From Oscillospiraceae bacterium (GTDB lineage Bacteria > Bacillota_A > Clostridia > Oscillospirales > Ruminococcaceae): a DNA stretch of 33,391 nucleotides. Location of the stretch: NCBI GenBank assembly GCA_017523995.1, contig JAFWUX010000212.1, forward strand, positions 1 to 33,391, read 5' to 3'. Position 1 is the first letter of the stretch; the number at the start of each line of letters is the position of its first letter. The notes under the pieces are model-generated. The model saw only the letters and a list, made by a program, of their open reading frames with translations. It was not told the origin of the DNA and made no database searches. Of this stretch, positions 7,171 to 13,673 are shown in pieces. A program made the translations under genes and the position numbers.

Positions 7171-8076
7171 TTAACTTTCTGCATCGGAATTTGCTGCTTC
7201 TTTCTCCGCGATCATCTGCCGCAGTTCCTCCGGCGTGAACACATATTTGTTGTTGCAGAAGTGGCAGCAGACCTCGATTTCCGGCATTTCATCCGCCATT
7301 TCACGCAGGGTCGGGATATCGAGCGAGCGGAGCATCTTCGCGGTGCGCTCTCTGGAACAGTCGCAGGCATATGCAGGCTCGGATTCGTCGAGCAGCTCTG
7401 CATCAAGCCCAGCCATGAGCTTTTGTGCAATGTCATCCGCCGTCATGCCGCTCCGGAGCAGGTCGGTGACGCTTGTCACATCCCTGAGGTTCTCCTCGAG
7501 CTGCGTGATATCCGATTCCGGTGCAAAGGGGAGCAGCTGAATCAGATAGCCGCCTGCGCAGGCGACTGTCAGATCGGGGTTGACCAGCACGCCGAGTCCG
7601 CATGCACTGGGAACCTGCTCGCTGTCTGCAAAATACTGCGTGATATCCTCTGCAATTTCGCCGGAGACCAGCGCGGTCTGGCCGGAATAGGGCTCTTTGA
7701 GTCCGATATCCTTGATGACGAACAGGGTGCCGTCTGTGCCGACTGCGCCTGCGACATCGAGCTTGCCCTTTGCATTCAGCGGCAGCTCAACAACCGGCTG
7801 ATCGACATAACTTTTGACATTGCCGAGGTCATCCGCGACCGCAAGCAGAATGCCCGCAGGTCCGCCGCCGTCGAGCCGCACCGTGACCGTATCGCCGGGG
7901 TTTTTGAGCGTGTAGCCGATGAGGGACGCCGCCATCGAGAGACGGCCGAGCGCCGCCGTGCAGACCGCCGAGGTCTTGTGGATACGCTCCATTTCGCGGC
8001 ACATCTCCGTGCCTTCGAGAACGGCACAGACAACCGCGCCGTCTGCGGATAAATAACGCTTGAGTTTACCTTTCAT
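7171..8076 (-). CDS. hslO: Hsp33 redox-regulated chaperonin
   Basis: A 301-residue cytoplasmic holdase chaperone that protects unfolding proteins during oxidative stress. The N-terminal domain has the family pattern around GRLSMAASLIGYTLK and VRLDGGGPAGILLAVAD. The C-terminal redox switch is complete: CDCS is followed about 30 residues later by CHFC with NNKY after it, giving the C-x-C...C-x-x-C zinc site. Length is typical. The ribosome site before the ATG at 8076 is weak (AAAGAAG-like). It lies 24 bases downstream of the CbrC-family gene on the same strand and is probably co-transcribed with it. No terminator is seen before the tRNA promoter. Confidence 0.95.
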   Translation of the reverse strand: MKGKLKRYLSADGAVVCAVLEGTEMCREMERIHKTSAVCTAALGRLSMAASLIGYTLKNPGDTVTVRLDGGGPAGILLAVADDLGNVKSYVDQPVVELPLNAKGKLDVAGAVGTDGTLFVIKDIGLKEPYSGQTALVSGEIAEDITQYFADSEQVPSACGLGVLVNPDLTVACAGGYLIQLLPFAPESDITQLEENLRDVTSVTDLLRSGMTADDIAQKLMAGLDAELLDESEPAYACDCSRERTAKMLRSLDIPTLREMADEMPEIEVCCHFCNNKYVFTPEELRQMIAEKEAANSDAES

Positions 8077-8100
8077 GATTATACTTCTTTCTTTTATGAT

Positions 8101-8676
8101 TCAGTCCATATCCAGCCAGAGGAAATGTCTGCCGCAGTGCAGGCACCGGAACAGAAAGCCCTGCACACTGCCGTGCTTCACGGTGTATTCCTTCACAAAG
8201 CTCAGCTCGGAGATATTTGCCTCCTGATCGTAGGTTTCTTCGATTTCCTGCGCAAGCCCCATGTTTACAATATCCTCCCAGCCGACCGAGCCGAGAAATG
8301 CACAGTATTCATTGCAGTGCGTATACCAGCGCGCAGACTGCCATGCGTAATATCCGGGTGTGCGGCGTTTCCATTCATCCTGTGCAGCAGCGTCTTCGGG
8401 CTTGCTGCCGACCAGCCATCCGTCCTGAAAGACGCACTGAAATTTCGCAGCAGCAGAGCCGTCCGCGATGCATTCCGGACAGAGAAAATCCATTTTCTCA
8501 TAGGGCAGCTCATCGTCATCGGGATCGGTACTTCTGTTTGCATGCAGGTCGCCGTAAAACGGTCCGTCATACCAGATATCGGTCTGTCTGCCGCAGCAGC
8601 AGCAGGTTTTCGGTTCGCCCTGCGTGAACATTCCGGTGTCAAGCGGATTCGGGTGGTATTTGAATGCAGGTGTCAT
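8101..8676 (-). CDS. CbrC (UPF0167) family protein
   Basis: A 191-residue cytoplasmic protein matching the CbrC/UPF0167 family. It opens with FKYHPNPLDTG and carries a CCCCGRQTDIWYDGP zinc-finger-like segment. A second pair sits in FLCPECIADGSAAAKF, and the C-terminus has CLHCGRHFLW. These cysteine pairs suggest metal binding. The family has been linked to colicin E2 tolerance in E. coli, but its molecular role is not established. The start at 8676 has AAAGGAG at good spacing. It is the first gene of a two-gene unit with hslO. I see no convincing promoter between it and the repeat elements at 8767. Confidence 0.82.
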   Translation of the reverse strand: MTPAFKYHPNPLDTGMFTQGEPKTCCCCGRQTDIWYDGPFYGDLHANRSTDPDDDELPYEKMDFLCPECIADGSAAAKFQCVFQDGWLVGSKPEDAAAQDEWKRRTPGYYAWQSARWYTHCNEYCAFLGSVGWEDIVNMGLAQEIEETYDQEANISELSFVKEYTVKHGSVQGFLFRCLHCGRHFLWLDMD

Positions 8677-8766
8677 GGCTGTTCTCCTTTCACGATTGAA
8701 CGGCGAAACATCTTTCGGCTTGCGCGGGAGCGGCTGAAACAGCGAGTTTACAAAAAATATATAGGA

Positions 8767-8914
8767 ATCCGCTTCGCGGATGCTATTATAGAATGGGCAC
8801 CTCTATCGCAGGTGCCCAAGCCCACGAGCTCTTAATACGCCGGGGAGTTCCGCACTCTGCGGAGTGCGGCTTAGGGCGCTGCCCTAAGAACCCGCGAGCT
8901 TTTGAAAAAGCTCG
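8767..8914 (+). repeat. Multi-hairpin dispersed element, copy A (5 hairpins)
   Basis: A chain of palindromes in order: ATCCGC-TTC-GCGGAT (8767-8781); GGGCACCT/AGGTGCCC with loop CTATCGC (8795-8817); CCGCACTC/GAGTGCGG with loop TGCG (8850-8869); TTAGGGC-GCT-GCCCTAA (8871-8887); CGAGCTTTT/AAAAGCTCG (8895-8914). The same order is found at 23952-24212 and, inverted, at 33178-33391. In those copies stems differ but stay complementary. The 3' part is followed here by a tandem duplication and lacks the last two hairpins present in the other copies. Confidence 0.85.
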
Positions 8915-9144
8915 ACCAAAACTTTCGGTTTGGCGCTCCGGCGGCGTGTTTTGTTTTTAGCGGCGCAATGCGTAACCGGAGTGCTTTAGCAATACGGAGC
9001 CGCGCACGGCGCGGTGAAAAAGCTCGACCAAAACTTTCGGTTTGGCGCTCCGGCGGCGTGTTTTGTTTTTAGCAGCGCAATGCGTAACCGGAGTGCTTTA
9101 GCAATACGGAGCCGCGCACGGCGCGGTGAAAAAGCTCGACCAAA
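8904..9144. repeat. 112-bp tandem duplication plus partial third unit
   Basis: Units start at 8904, 9016 and 9128, with a period of exactly 112. The first two differ by a single base (GG versus AG near 8962), and the third is cut after about 17 bases. Each full unit runs from inside the last hairpin of the element at 8767-8914 through GCTCCGGCGGCG to the GC palindrome CCGCGC-ACG-GCGCGG. The near identity implies a recent event. No gene is seen from 8677 to 9269. Confidence 0.88.
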
Positions 9145-9153
9145 ATTTTTATA

Positions 9154-9183
9154 TTGACATCGCCGGACGCGAAACAATATAAT
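9154..9183 (+). promoter_or_regulatory. Promoter of the GNAT gene
   Basis: TTGACA (9154-9159) and TATAAT (9178-9183), spacer 18 bases. It begins about 10 bases after the tandem repeat ends and 116 bases ahead of the start codon. Confidence 0.78.
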
Positions 9184-9269
9184 CCCCGATCAGCCGCTCA
9201 TGGCTTGTGCTTGCCCTTGCGAAATGTCCGCATTTATGGTAAAATATAAGCGAAAGGATGTGTTTCAAC

Positions 9270-9839
9270 ATGGACGAGCTGACATTGCGCCGCCTGACAA
9301 TGCAGCAGGCGGAACAGGTCTATACACGATACATGAAGCAGGATTTTCCGCGCGATGAGCTGAAGCCCTTTGCGATGATCCGGGAAGCGGATGCACGCGG
9401 CGAATATGAATGCATCGGCTGCTATGACGGGGATGCCCTCTGCGGCTATGCGTATCTCGTAAAGCTCGGGCGGGAGTATCTGCTGGATTACTTTGCGGTG
9501 CTTTCTGACCTGCGCGACAGCGGATACGGCACGCGGATTCTGAATCTGCTCCGGCAGCAGTATGCAGAAGCAGAAGCGTTCGTGATCGAATCGGAGAATC
9601 CCGATTTTGCTGCCGATGCCGATGCGCTCCAAGAACGTCAGCGGCGGATGCGGTTTTATCTGCACGCGGGCTGCCTTGATACCGGTGTGACTGCCTGCGT
9701 ATTCGGGGTCGAATACCGTGTGCTGGAGCTCCCGCTCAGCGGTGCGCATTCACAGGATGCGATCCGTGCGGTCTATATGCGGCTCTACAAAAGCTTTCTC
9801 TCAACCCCGCGCTATCAGCGGAACATCACGGTTCGGTGA
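9270..9839 (+). CDS. GNAT-family N-acetyltransferase-like protein
   Basis: A 189-residue protein resembling GCN5-related acetyltransferases. The central part has a core strand (IGCYDGDALCGYAYLVKLG), then LLDYFAVLSDLRDSGYGTRILNLL. Here SGYGT fits the acetyl-CoA-binding loop (Q/R-x-x-G-x-G/A), with a degenerate first position. A later segment, RMRFYLHAGCLDTGV, fits the family's last helix-strand. The acceptor substrate cannot be told. The start at 9270 is preferred over an in-frame ATG at 9258 because AAAGGA ends at 9258. The stop codon TGA abuts the heptamer repeat element directly. It converges on the methyltransferase gene. Confidence 0.72.
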   Translation: MDELTLRRLTMQQAEQVYTRYMKQDFPRDELKPFAMIREADARGEYECIGCYDGDALCGYAYLVKLGREYLLDYFAVLSDLRDSGYGTRILNLLRQQYAEAEAFVIESENPDFAADADALQERQRRMRFYLHAGCLDTGVTACVFGVEYRVLELPLSGAHSQDAIRAVYMRLYKSFLSTPRYQRNITVR

Positions 9840-10080
9840 ATGAGAAATGAGAAATTAGAAATGAGAAATTGCGGTATCCGCCTTGCGGCGGATGATTGAA
9901 AATCGGTTGAATCCGTCTGCGGAGCGGTCGCCGGATGCTGCGGGAAAGCTGCGAATTTGAAAAATAGTGAGAAGATAGGAGTGAGAAGTGAGGAGATGCG
10001 GTGTCCGCTGCGCGGAACTTTTTATAAATTATGCGCGCAGCGCATACCTTAATTTCTCATTTCTCATTTCTAATTTCTCA
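9840..10080. repeat. Composite heptamer-palindrome element between converging genes
   Basis: The left arm (from 9840) is four AATGAGA/AATTAGA heptamers, then TTGCGGT and the palindrome ATCCGCC-TTGC-GGCGGAT. An internal block near 9966-10015 has GTGAGAA/GATAGGA heptamers and TCCGC-TGC-GCGGA followed by five T. The right arm is inverted: AATGAGA-type heptamers read on the minus strand and end at 10080, with GCGC palindromes inside. The right arm supplies the TGA stop of the methyltransferase at 10080-10078. On the left the GNAT stop touches the first heptamer. Confidence 0.8.
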
Positions 10081-10860
10081 TTCCGAATGCTGCCCGCCTG
10101 CTGCTCTTGCGACATATAAAAGGCGCTGGGCGGTGTCTGTCGGCGGCTGATAGGTGTCGCCGTCGAGGACTTCCAGCAATGTGAAGCCGGTTTCCGTCAG
10201 CAGCTTTTGCAGCAGGGCATCATTCCAGATACGCTCTGTGAATTCCTCGGTGAAGCGCCGGTATTTGTTCTCCGTAAGCTGCTCGAAGAAATCAAGCCGG
10301 ATTGTCACCGGGTAATCGGGGGCGGTATCCTGCAAATGATTCTGCCAGACGCACACGGCATCCGGCAGTTCGTAGACAAAGCACTGGTCGGCGAGAACCT
10401 TCCGGTGCTTGTATTCTGTATTGACGTCAAATAAAAACAGCGCACCTGCGTTGGAAAACAGATTGATACGCTCGAAAACCCTGCGCAGATCGCTTTCCTC
10501 CGGCAGGTGATTGAGGCTGTCCAGCGCGCAGACTGTCACGCTGATGCAGCCGTATAGATCGAGCCGGCGCATATCCTGCCGCAGATACTGGATCGGCAGG
10601 CCGCTGTCATATTTTTTATCGAGCGCCTCGCTGAGCATCTCCTCGGAGCCGTCAATGCCGATGACATCCCAGCCGCGCTTTGCAAATTCCTCCGAAAGCG
10701 AGCCCGTTCCGCAGGCAAGATCCAGCAGGATATTGTCCGGCAGATCGGGCGCTTCCCATTTGCGGATCAAAGCATCGAGATGTGCGGCGCGTTCTGCATA
10801 GCAGACGTTTTTCGTCAGCGCGTCATAATACTGCGCAAAGACGCCGTAAGCCGGTGTCAT
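10078..10860 (-). CDS. Class I SAM-dependent methyltransferase
   Basis: A 260-residue cytoplasmic methyltransferase. Motif I is LLDLACGTGSLSEEFAKRG (about residues 44-62), with the acidic residue of motif II in VIGIDGSEEML. Motif III/IV follows as CALDSLNHL, which leads into a strand ending in FLFDVNT. The N-terminal YGVFAQYYDALT is typical of small-molecule methyltransferases of this group. The acceptor is not known. Its start overlaps the yerC-like gene by four bases (ATGA), so they are co-translated. Its stop codon lies inside the inverted heptamer element, so the last residues may have been altered when that element arrived. Confidence 0.85.
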   Translation of the reverse strand: MTPAYGVFAQYYDALTKNVCYAERAAHLDALIRKWEAPDLPDNILLDLACGTGSLSEEFAKRGWDVIGIDGSEEMLSEALDKKYDSGLPIQYLRQDMRRLDLYGCISVTVCALDSLNHLPEESDLRRVFERINLFSNAGALFLFDVNTEYKHRKVLADQCFVYELPDAVCVWQNHLQDTAPDYPVTIRLDFFEQLTENKYRRFTEEFTERIWNDALLQKLLTETGFTLLEVLDGDTYQPPTDTAQRLLYVARAAGGQHSE

Positions 10861-11168
10861 TCCGCAGCATCCTCTTTCTGCTTTTTGAGACGGTCAAAGA
10901 CGATCGCATAACCGCCGGAGCTGACCATGCTGAGCGAACGGTTCACGCGGCTGATCGTTGCGGTGCTGGTGCCGGTCTTTTCGACGATTTCGGCATAGCG
11001 GCAGTCCTCAGAGAGCAGCTTTGCGATCTGATAGCGCTGTGCAATCGCGACGAGCTCCTGCGGTGTGCAGAGATCCTGCATAAACATCGCGATCTCGTCG
11101 GCGGATTTCAGCACGGCGAATGCTTCGTAAAGGTCCTTGATATGCGCTTCATCCATGGGCTTGAACAT
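10857..11168 (-). CDS. yerC: YerC/YecD family TrpR-related DNA-binding protein
   Basis: A 103-residue protein of the TrpR-like YerC/YecD family, probably a transcription regulator. The helix-turn-helix is around residues 45-80: LVAIAQRYQIAKLLSE, then YAEIVEKTGTSTATISRVNRSL, where the second helix contacts DNA. Length is normal. GGAGG lies 9 bases before the ATG at 11168. It leads a two-gene unit with the methyltransferase; the 4-base overlap suggests coupling. Targets are unknown. Confidence 0.88.
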   Translation of the reverse strand: MFKPMDEAHIKDLYEAFAVLKSADEIAMFMQDLCTPQELVAIAQRYQIAKLLSEDCRYAEIVEKTGTSTATISRVNRSLSMVSSGGYAIVFDRLKKQKEDAAE

Positions 11169-11221
11169 CGGTTTTGCCTCCTTTTTCAGTCGGTTCGTTC
11201 GGTTTGCGTATACCTCATTCT

Positions 11222-11250
11222 ATTTTAACACATTAGTCTGTAAAAGTAAA
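11222..11250 (-). promoter_or_regulatory. Possible promoter of yerC operon
   Basis: On the minus strand TTTACT (11250-11245) and TAAAAT (11227-11222) are separated by 17 bases. Each box departs from consensus, but position is right (about 54 bases ahead of the start). Confidence 0.45.
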
Positions 11251-11367
11251 GAGGATTTTCAAATTTTCTTCGGATTCGGCAAATTTGCGGACCAAATCCT
11301 GTGAAATCTTCTAAAAGTTTCAAAATCAGAGGAAAATTTTTCAAATTTTCACAATTCTATCACAAAG

Positions 11368-11396
11368 TTGTTCTATAGTGTAAATTGTACTAATAT
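11368..11396 (+). promoter_or_regulatory. Possible promoter of the dockerin gene
   Basis: TTGTTC (11368-11373) and TAATAT (11391-11396), spacer 17 bases, in the AT-rich gap between divergent genes, about 60 bases before the start. Weak boxes; the gap holds nothing else I recognise. Confidence 0.38.
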
Positions 11397-11456
11397 CGGG
11401 CATTTCTCCGGTTGTACCGATTTCCGGAGCGCCCGAAAAAGGAAGGGGTAATATCT

Positions 11457-13352
11457 ATGCGCATTTCTCACACCTGCCGGAGAGCGTTCTCCGCTGCGGT
11501 CAGTGCGGTCATGACGGCTGTGCTGCTCGTACCGCAAGCTGCACCTGCTGCAGCTTCCACGATCACTGTCGGCAAGGAGCTGACCACGAAATCCGGCTCA
11601 AACTCCTACAGAGGCGAGACGGCGGACCTTGCAACATCAGGTCTGAAATCCATCTCCGTGTATGTCACGGTTGATGCACCCGGCAAGGATGAGGCGTCCC
11701 TCTCCTACGGCTTCGGCATCAGCACCGACAAGGATCCGTGGTGGATTGAGCTCGATCACGGCAAGTTCACGCTGAATCCGAAGGATCCCGATGACACCGG
11801 TACATCCGTCAAGATTCCGGCGAACAAATCCACGCCGATCAAGGTGGATGTCTCCTCGGTGAACCTCAGCTACCAGACCGGACAGTATGCCGGTGAATTT
11901 GAATTTCGCAACTACTACTGCGACGGCACGCTGACCGTTGACAAGATCGTTCCGAATGACAGCGGCAGCAGCTCCTCCTCGTCGTCCTCTTCTTCGTCCT
12001 CGTCATCCTCGGCGGCAAAGAGCGGCTCCTACAGCTTTACCGACAACAAGGACGGCACCGGCACGCTCAAAACCACGCTGACCGGTACGCTCGATGAGAT
12101 CGACGCGCTGCTCACCGCGGGCAAGGATGAGGATTCCTATCTGGATAAGAACGGCGAATCCACATGGGAGGAAGGCGACCCGATCAACAGCCGCAAGATC
12201 TCCTATGCGGAATTCGGTCTGCCGAAGGCTTCCGACAACACCAAGATCACGATCGAATCCTTCTCGTTCGCAGTTGAATCCAAGACCAATATGGATACGC
12301 TGATGTACGGCTGCGGTCTGAACGTCGAGTACAAGTCGCCGGCGGATATCGAATACTGGCTCAATGTCGAGGATGATCCCGATACCAAGAAGGGCTACTG
12401 GTACAATGAGCACGGCGACGATGAAGACGGCAATCCCTCTGTGGACGTTGACAAGGTCGAGGTCGAGGTCGGCAAGGGCACGAGACTCGAGGACTGCGGC
12501 AAGTGGGCAGAGGTCACATGGGATGTTCCGGATGATATCAAGGAATATGTCACCGCAAAGCCGAGCGACGGCATGTCATTCCAGTTCTGGTACGGCGACA
12601 ACAAGGAGGACGGCTACACCCAGCTCAAAACTGTGACGCTGAAATCCGCAACCTGCACCTACACCATCGAGACCACTTTCCCGTATACCGATACGAAGAC
12701 CGTCAAAGTCGGCGAATCGCTCACGCAGGGCGATGATGATACCAATACCGCAAGCATCAAGTTCAAGGATTTCGATTTTGCAGAGAATGACACGCTGCGC
12801 GCAGTTGTGTTCAATGTCACCTGCCCGTCCACCATCAAGAAGATGGTCTTCGGCGTGACGATCTCCGATACCGCATCCGCTGATAAGTACACCCAGATGC
12901 AGTATGCTGTGCTCGAAGCAGGCAAGACCACCGAGATCGCAATTCCGATTCCGGACGGCGTCAAGCCGGATCTCACCTACGGCAATCTCGGCTTCGGTTA
13001 CTACTACGGCGCGGACGAGAAGGACAGCCTCGTCAAGTCGGTCACGCTCAACAGCGTTGAGGCGATCTATGAGGAGGGTCCGGAGGAGACCACCACCACA
13101 ACCGTAACAACTACCACAACCGCGGCACCGGTCGCGGCGGACTGGGGCAATGCAAACTGCAAGGACGGCGTTGACGTTTCCGATGCTGTTCTGATGGCAC
13201 GCTTCAATGCGGAGGACAAGACCGCTGCGATCTCTGCACAGGGCAAGATCAACGCCGATGTCAACCATGACGGCGGAATCACCGGCGACGATGTCACACT
13301 GGTTCTGAAGTATATTGCAAAGCTCATTCCGTATTCCGCACTGGAGCCGTAA
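11457..13352 (+). CDS. Secreted multi-module protein with type I dockerin
   Basis: A 631-residue exported protein. A Sec signal peptide covers about residues 1-34 (RR near the start, hydrophobic core, AAPAAAS cleavage region). A first beta-rich module follows (about 35-165), then a serine linker (a run of about 18 Ser). A second, longer acidic module and a third related in style extend to about 550. A threonine linker leads to a C-terminal dockerin (about 565-631). The second dockerin calcium loop (DVNHDGGITGDD) is canonical; the first (NANCKDGVDVSD) has Asn and Lys at two ligand positions. The protein should bind a cohesin on a scaffoldin outside the cell. No glycoside-hydrolase signature is seen; the modules may be carbohydrate-binding or structural. 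The start at 11457 follows GGAAGGGG; the frame is open further upstream but lacks a signal. Confidence 0.85.
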   Translation: MRISHTCRRAFSAAVSAVMTAVLLVPQAAPAAASTITVGKELTTKSGSNSYRGETADLATSGLKSISVYVTVDAPGKDEASLSYGFGISTDKDPWWIELDHGKFTLNPKDPDDTGTSVKIPANKSTPIKVDVSSVNLSYQTGQYAGEFEFRNYYCDGTLTVDKIVPNDSGSSSSSSSSSSSSSSSAAKSGSYSFTDNKDGTGTLKTTLTGTLDEIDALLTAGKDEDSYLDKNGESTWEEGDPINSRKISYAEFGLPKASDNTKITIESFSFAVESKTNMDTLMYGCGLNVEYKSPADIEYWLNVEDDPDTKKGYWYNEHGDDEDGNPSVDVDKVEVEVGKGTRLEDCGKWAEVTWDVPDDIKEYVTAKPSDGMSFQFWYGDNKEDGYTQLKTVTLKSATCTYTIETTFPYTDTKTVKVGESLTQGDDDTNTASIKFKDFDFAENDTLRAVVFNVTCPSTIKKMVFGVTISDTASADKYTQMQYAVLEAGKTTEIAIPIPDGVKPDLTYGNLGFGYYYGADEKDSLVKSVTLNSVEAIYEEGPEETTTTTVTTTTTAAPVAADWGNANCKDGVDVSDAVLMARFNAEDKTAAISAQGKINADVNHDGGITGDDVTLVLKYIAKLIPYSALEP

Positions 13353-13380
13353 TCCTGAAGTTCCGTTTTATATCACAATG

Positions 13381-13410
13381 CAGCGCCTGTACAGCAATGT
13401 GCAGGCGCTG
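13381..13410 (+). terminator. Hairpin downstream of the dockerin gene, weak terminator
   Basis: CAGCGCCTGTAC (13381-13392) pairs with GTGCAGGCGCTG (13399-13410) with one G-T pair. There is no proper T run after it, only scattered T. It probably stabilises or ends the dockerin transcript. Confidence 0.5.
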
Positions 13411-13426
13411 ACGCTTGCTTAGCTTT

Positions 13427-13577
13427 AGGAGTTAGGAGTGAGAAGATAGGAGTGAGAAGATGTGGTATGCGCTTCGCGCATGATTTATATATAATCGTCC
13501 GCGCAAGCGGACACCGCAACTCCTCACTCCTCACTCCTAACTCCTAACTTCTCACTCCTATCTCCTCACTTCTAACT
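13427..13577. repeat. Heptamer-palindrome element, inverted pair
   Basis: The left arm is about five heptamers (GTTAGGA, GTGAGAA, GATAGGA) and then GTGGT and ATGCGC-TTC-GCGCAT. An AT-rich centre follows. The inverted right arm contains GTCCGC-GCAA-GCGGAC (13497-13512) and eight heptamers read on the minus strand. The two arms are not identical, so this is two tail-to-tail copies, not a simple hairpin. It fills most of the gap between the dockerin gene and the miaB promoter. Confidence 0.82.
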
Positions 13578-13590
13578 ATATTAGAAACAG

Positions 13591-13619
13591 TTGCTTTTTG
13601 CGGAAGAATGTGCTATAAT
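13591..13619 (+). promoter_or_regulatory. Promoter of the miaB operon
   Basis: TTGCTT (13591-13596) and TATAAT (13614-13619) with a 17-base spacer, 54 bases before the miaB start and just outside the heptamer element. Confidence 0.78.
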
Positions 13620-13673
13620 ATAAGTTGGCTTGTTATCTGCAGGCGAGGATGAAAACAGAAAGGAAGATCCCAG

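Noticed and set aside
8986..9177. 63-codon minus-strand frame in the 112-bp repeat
   Set aside because: Repetitive Arg/Ala-rich product created by the duplication; no ribosome site.
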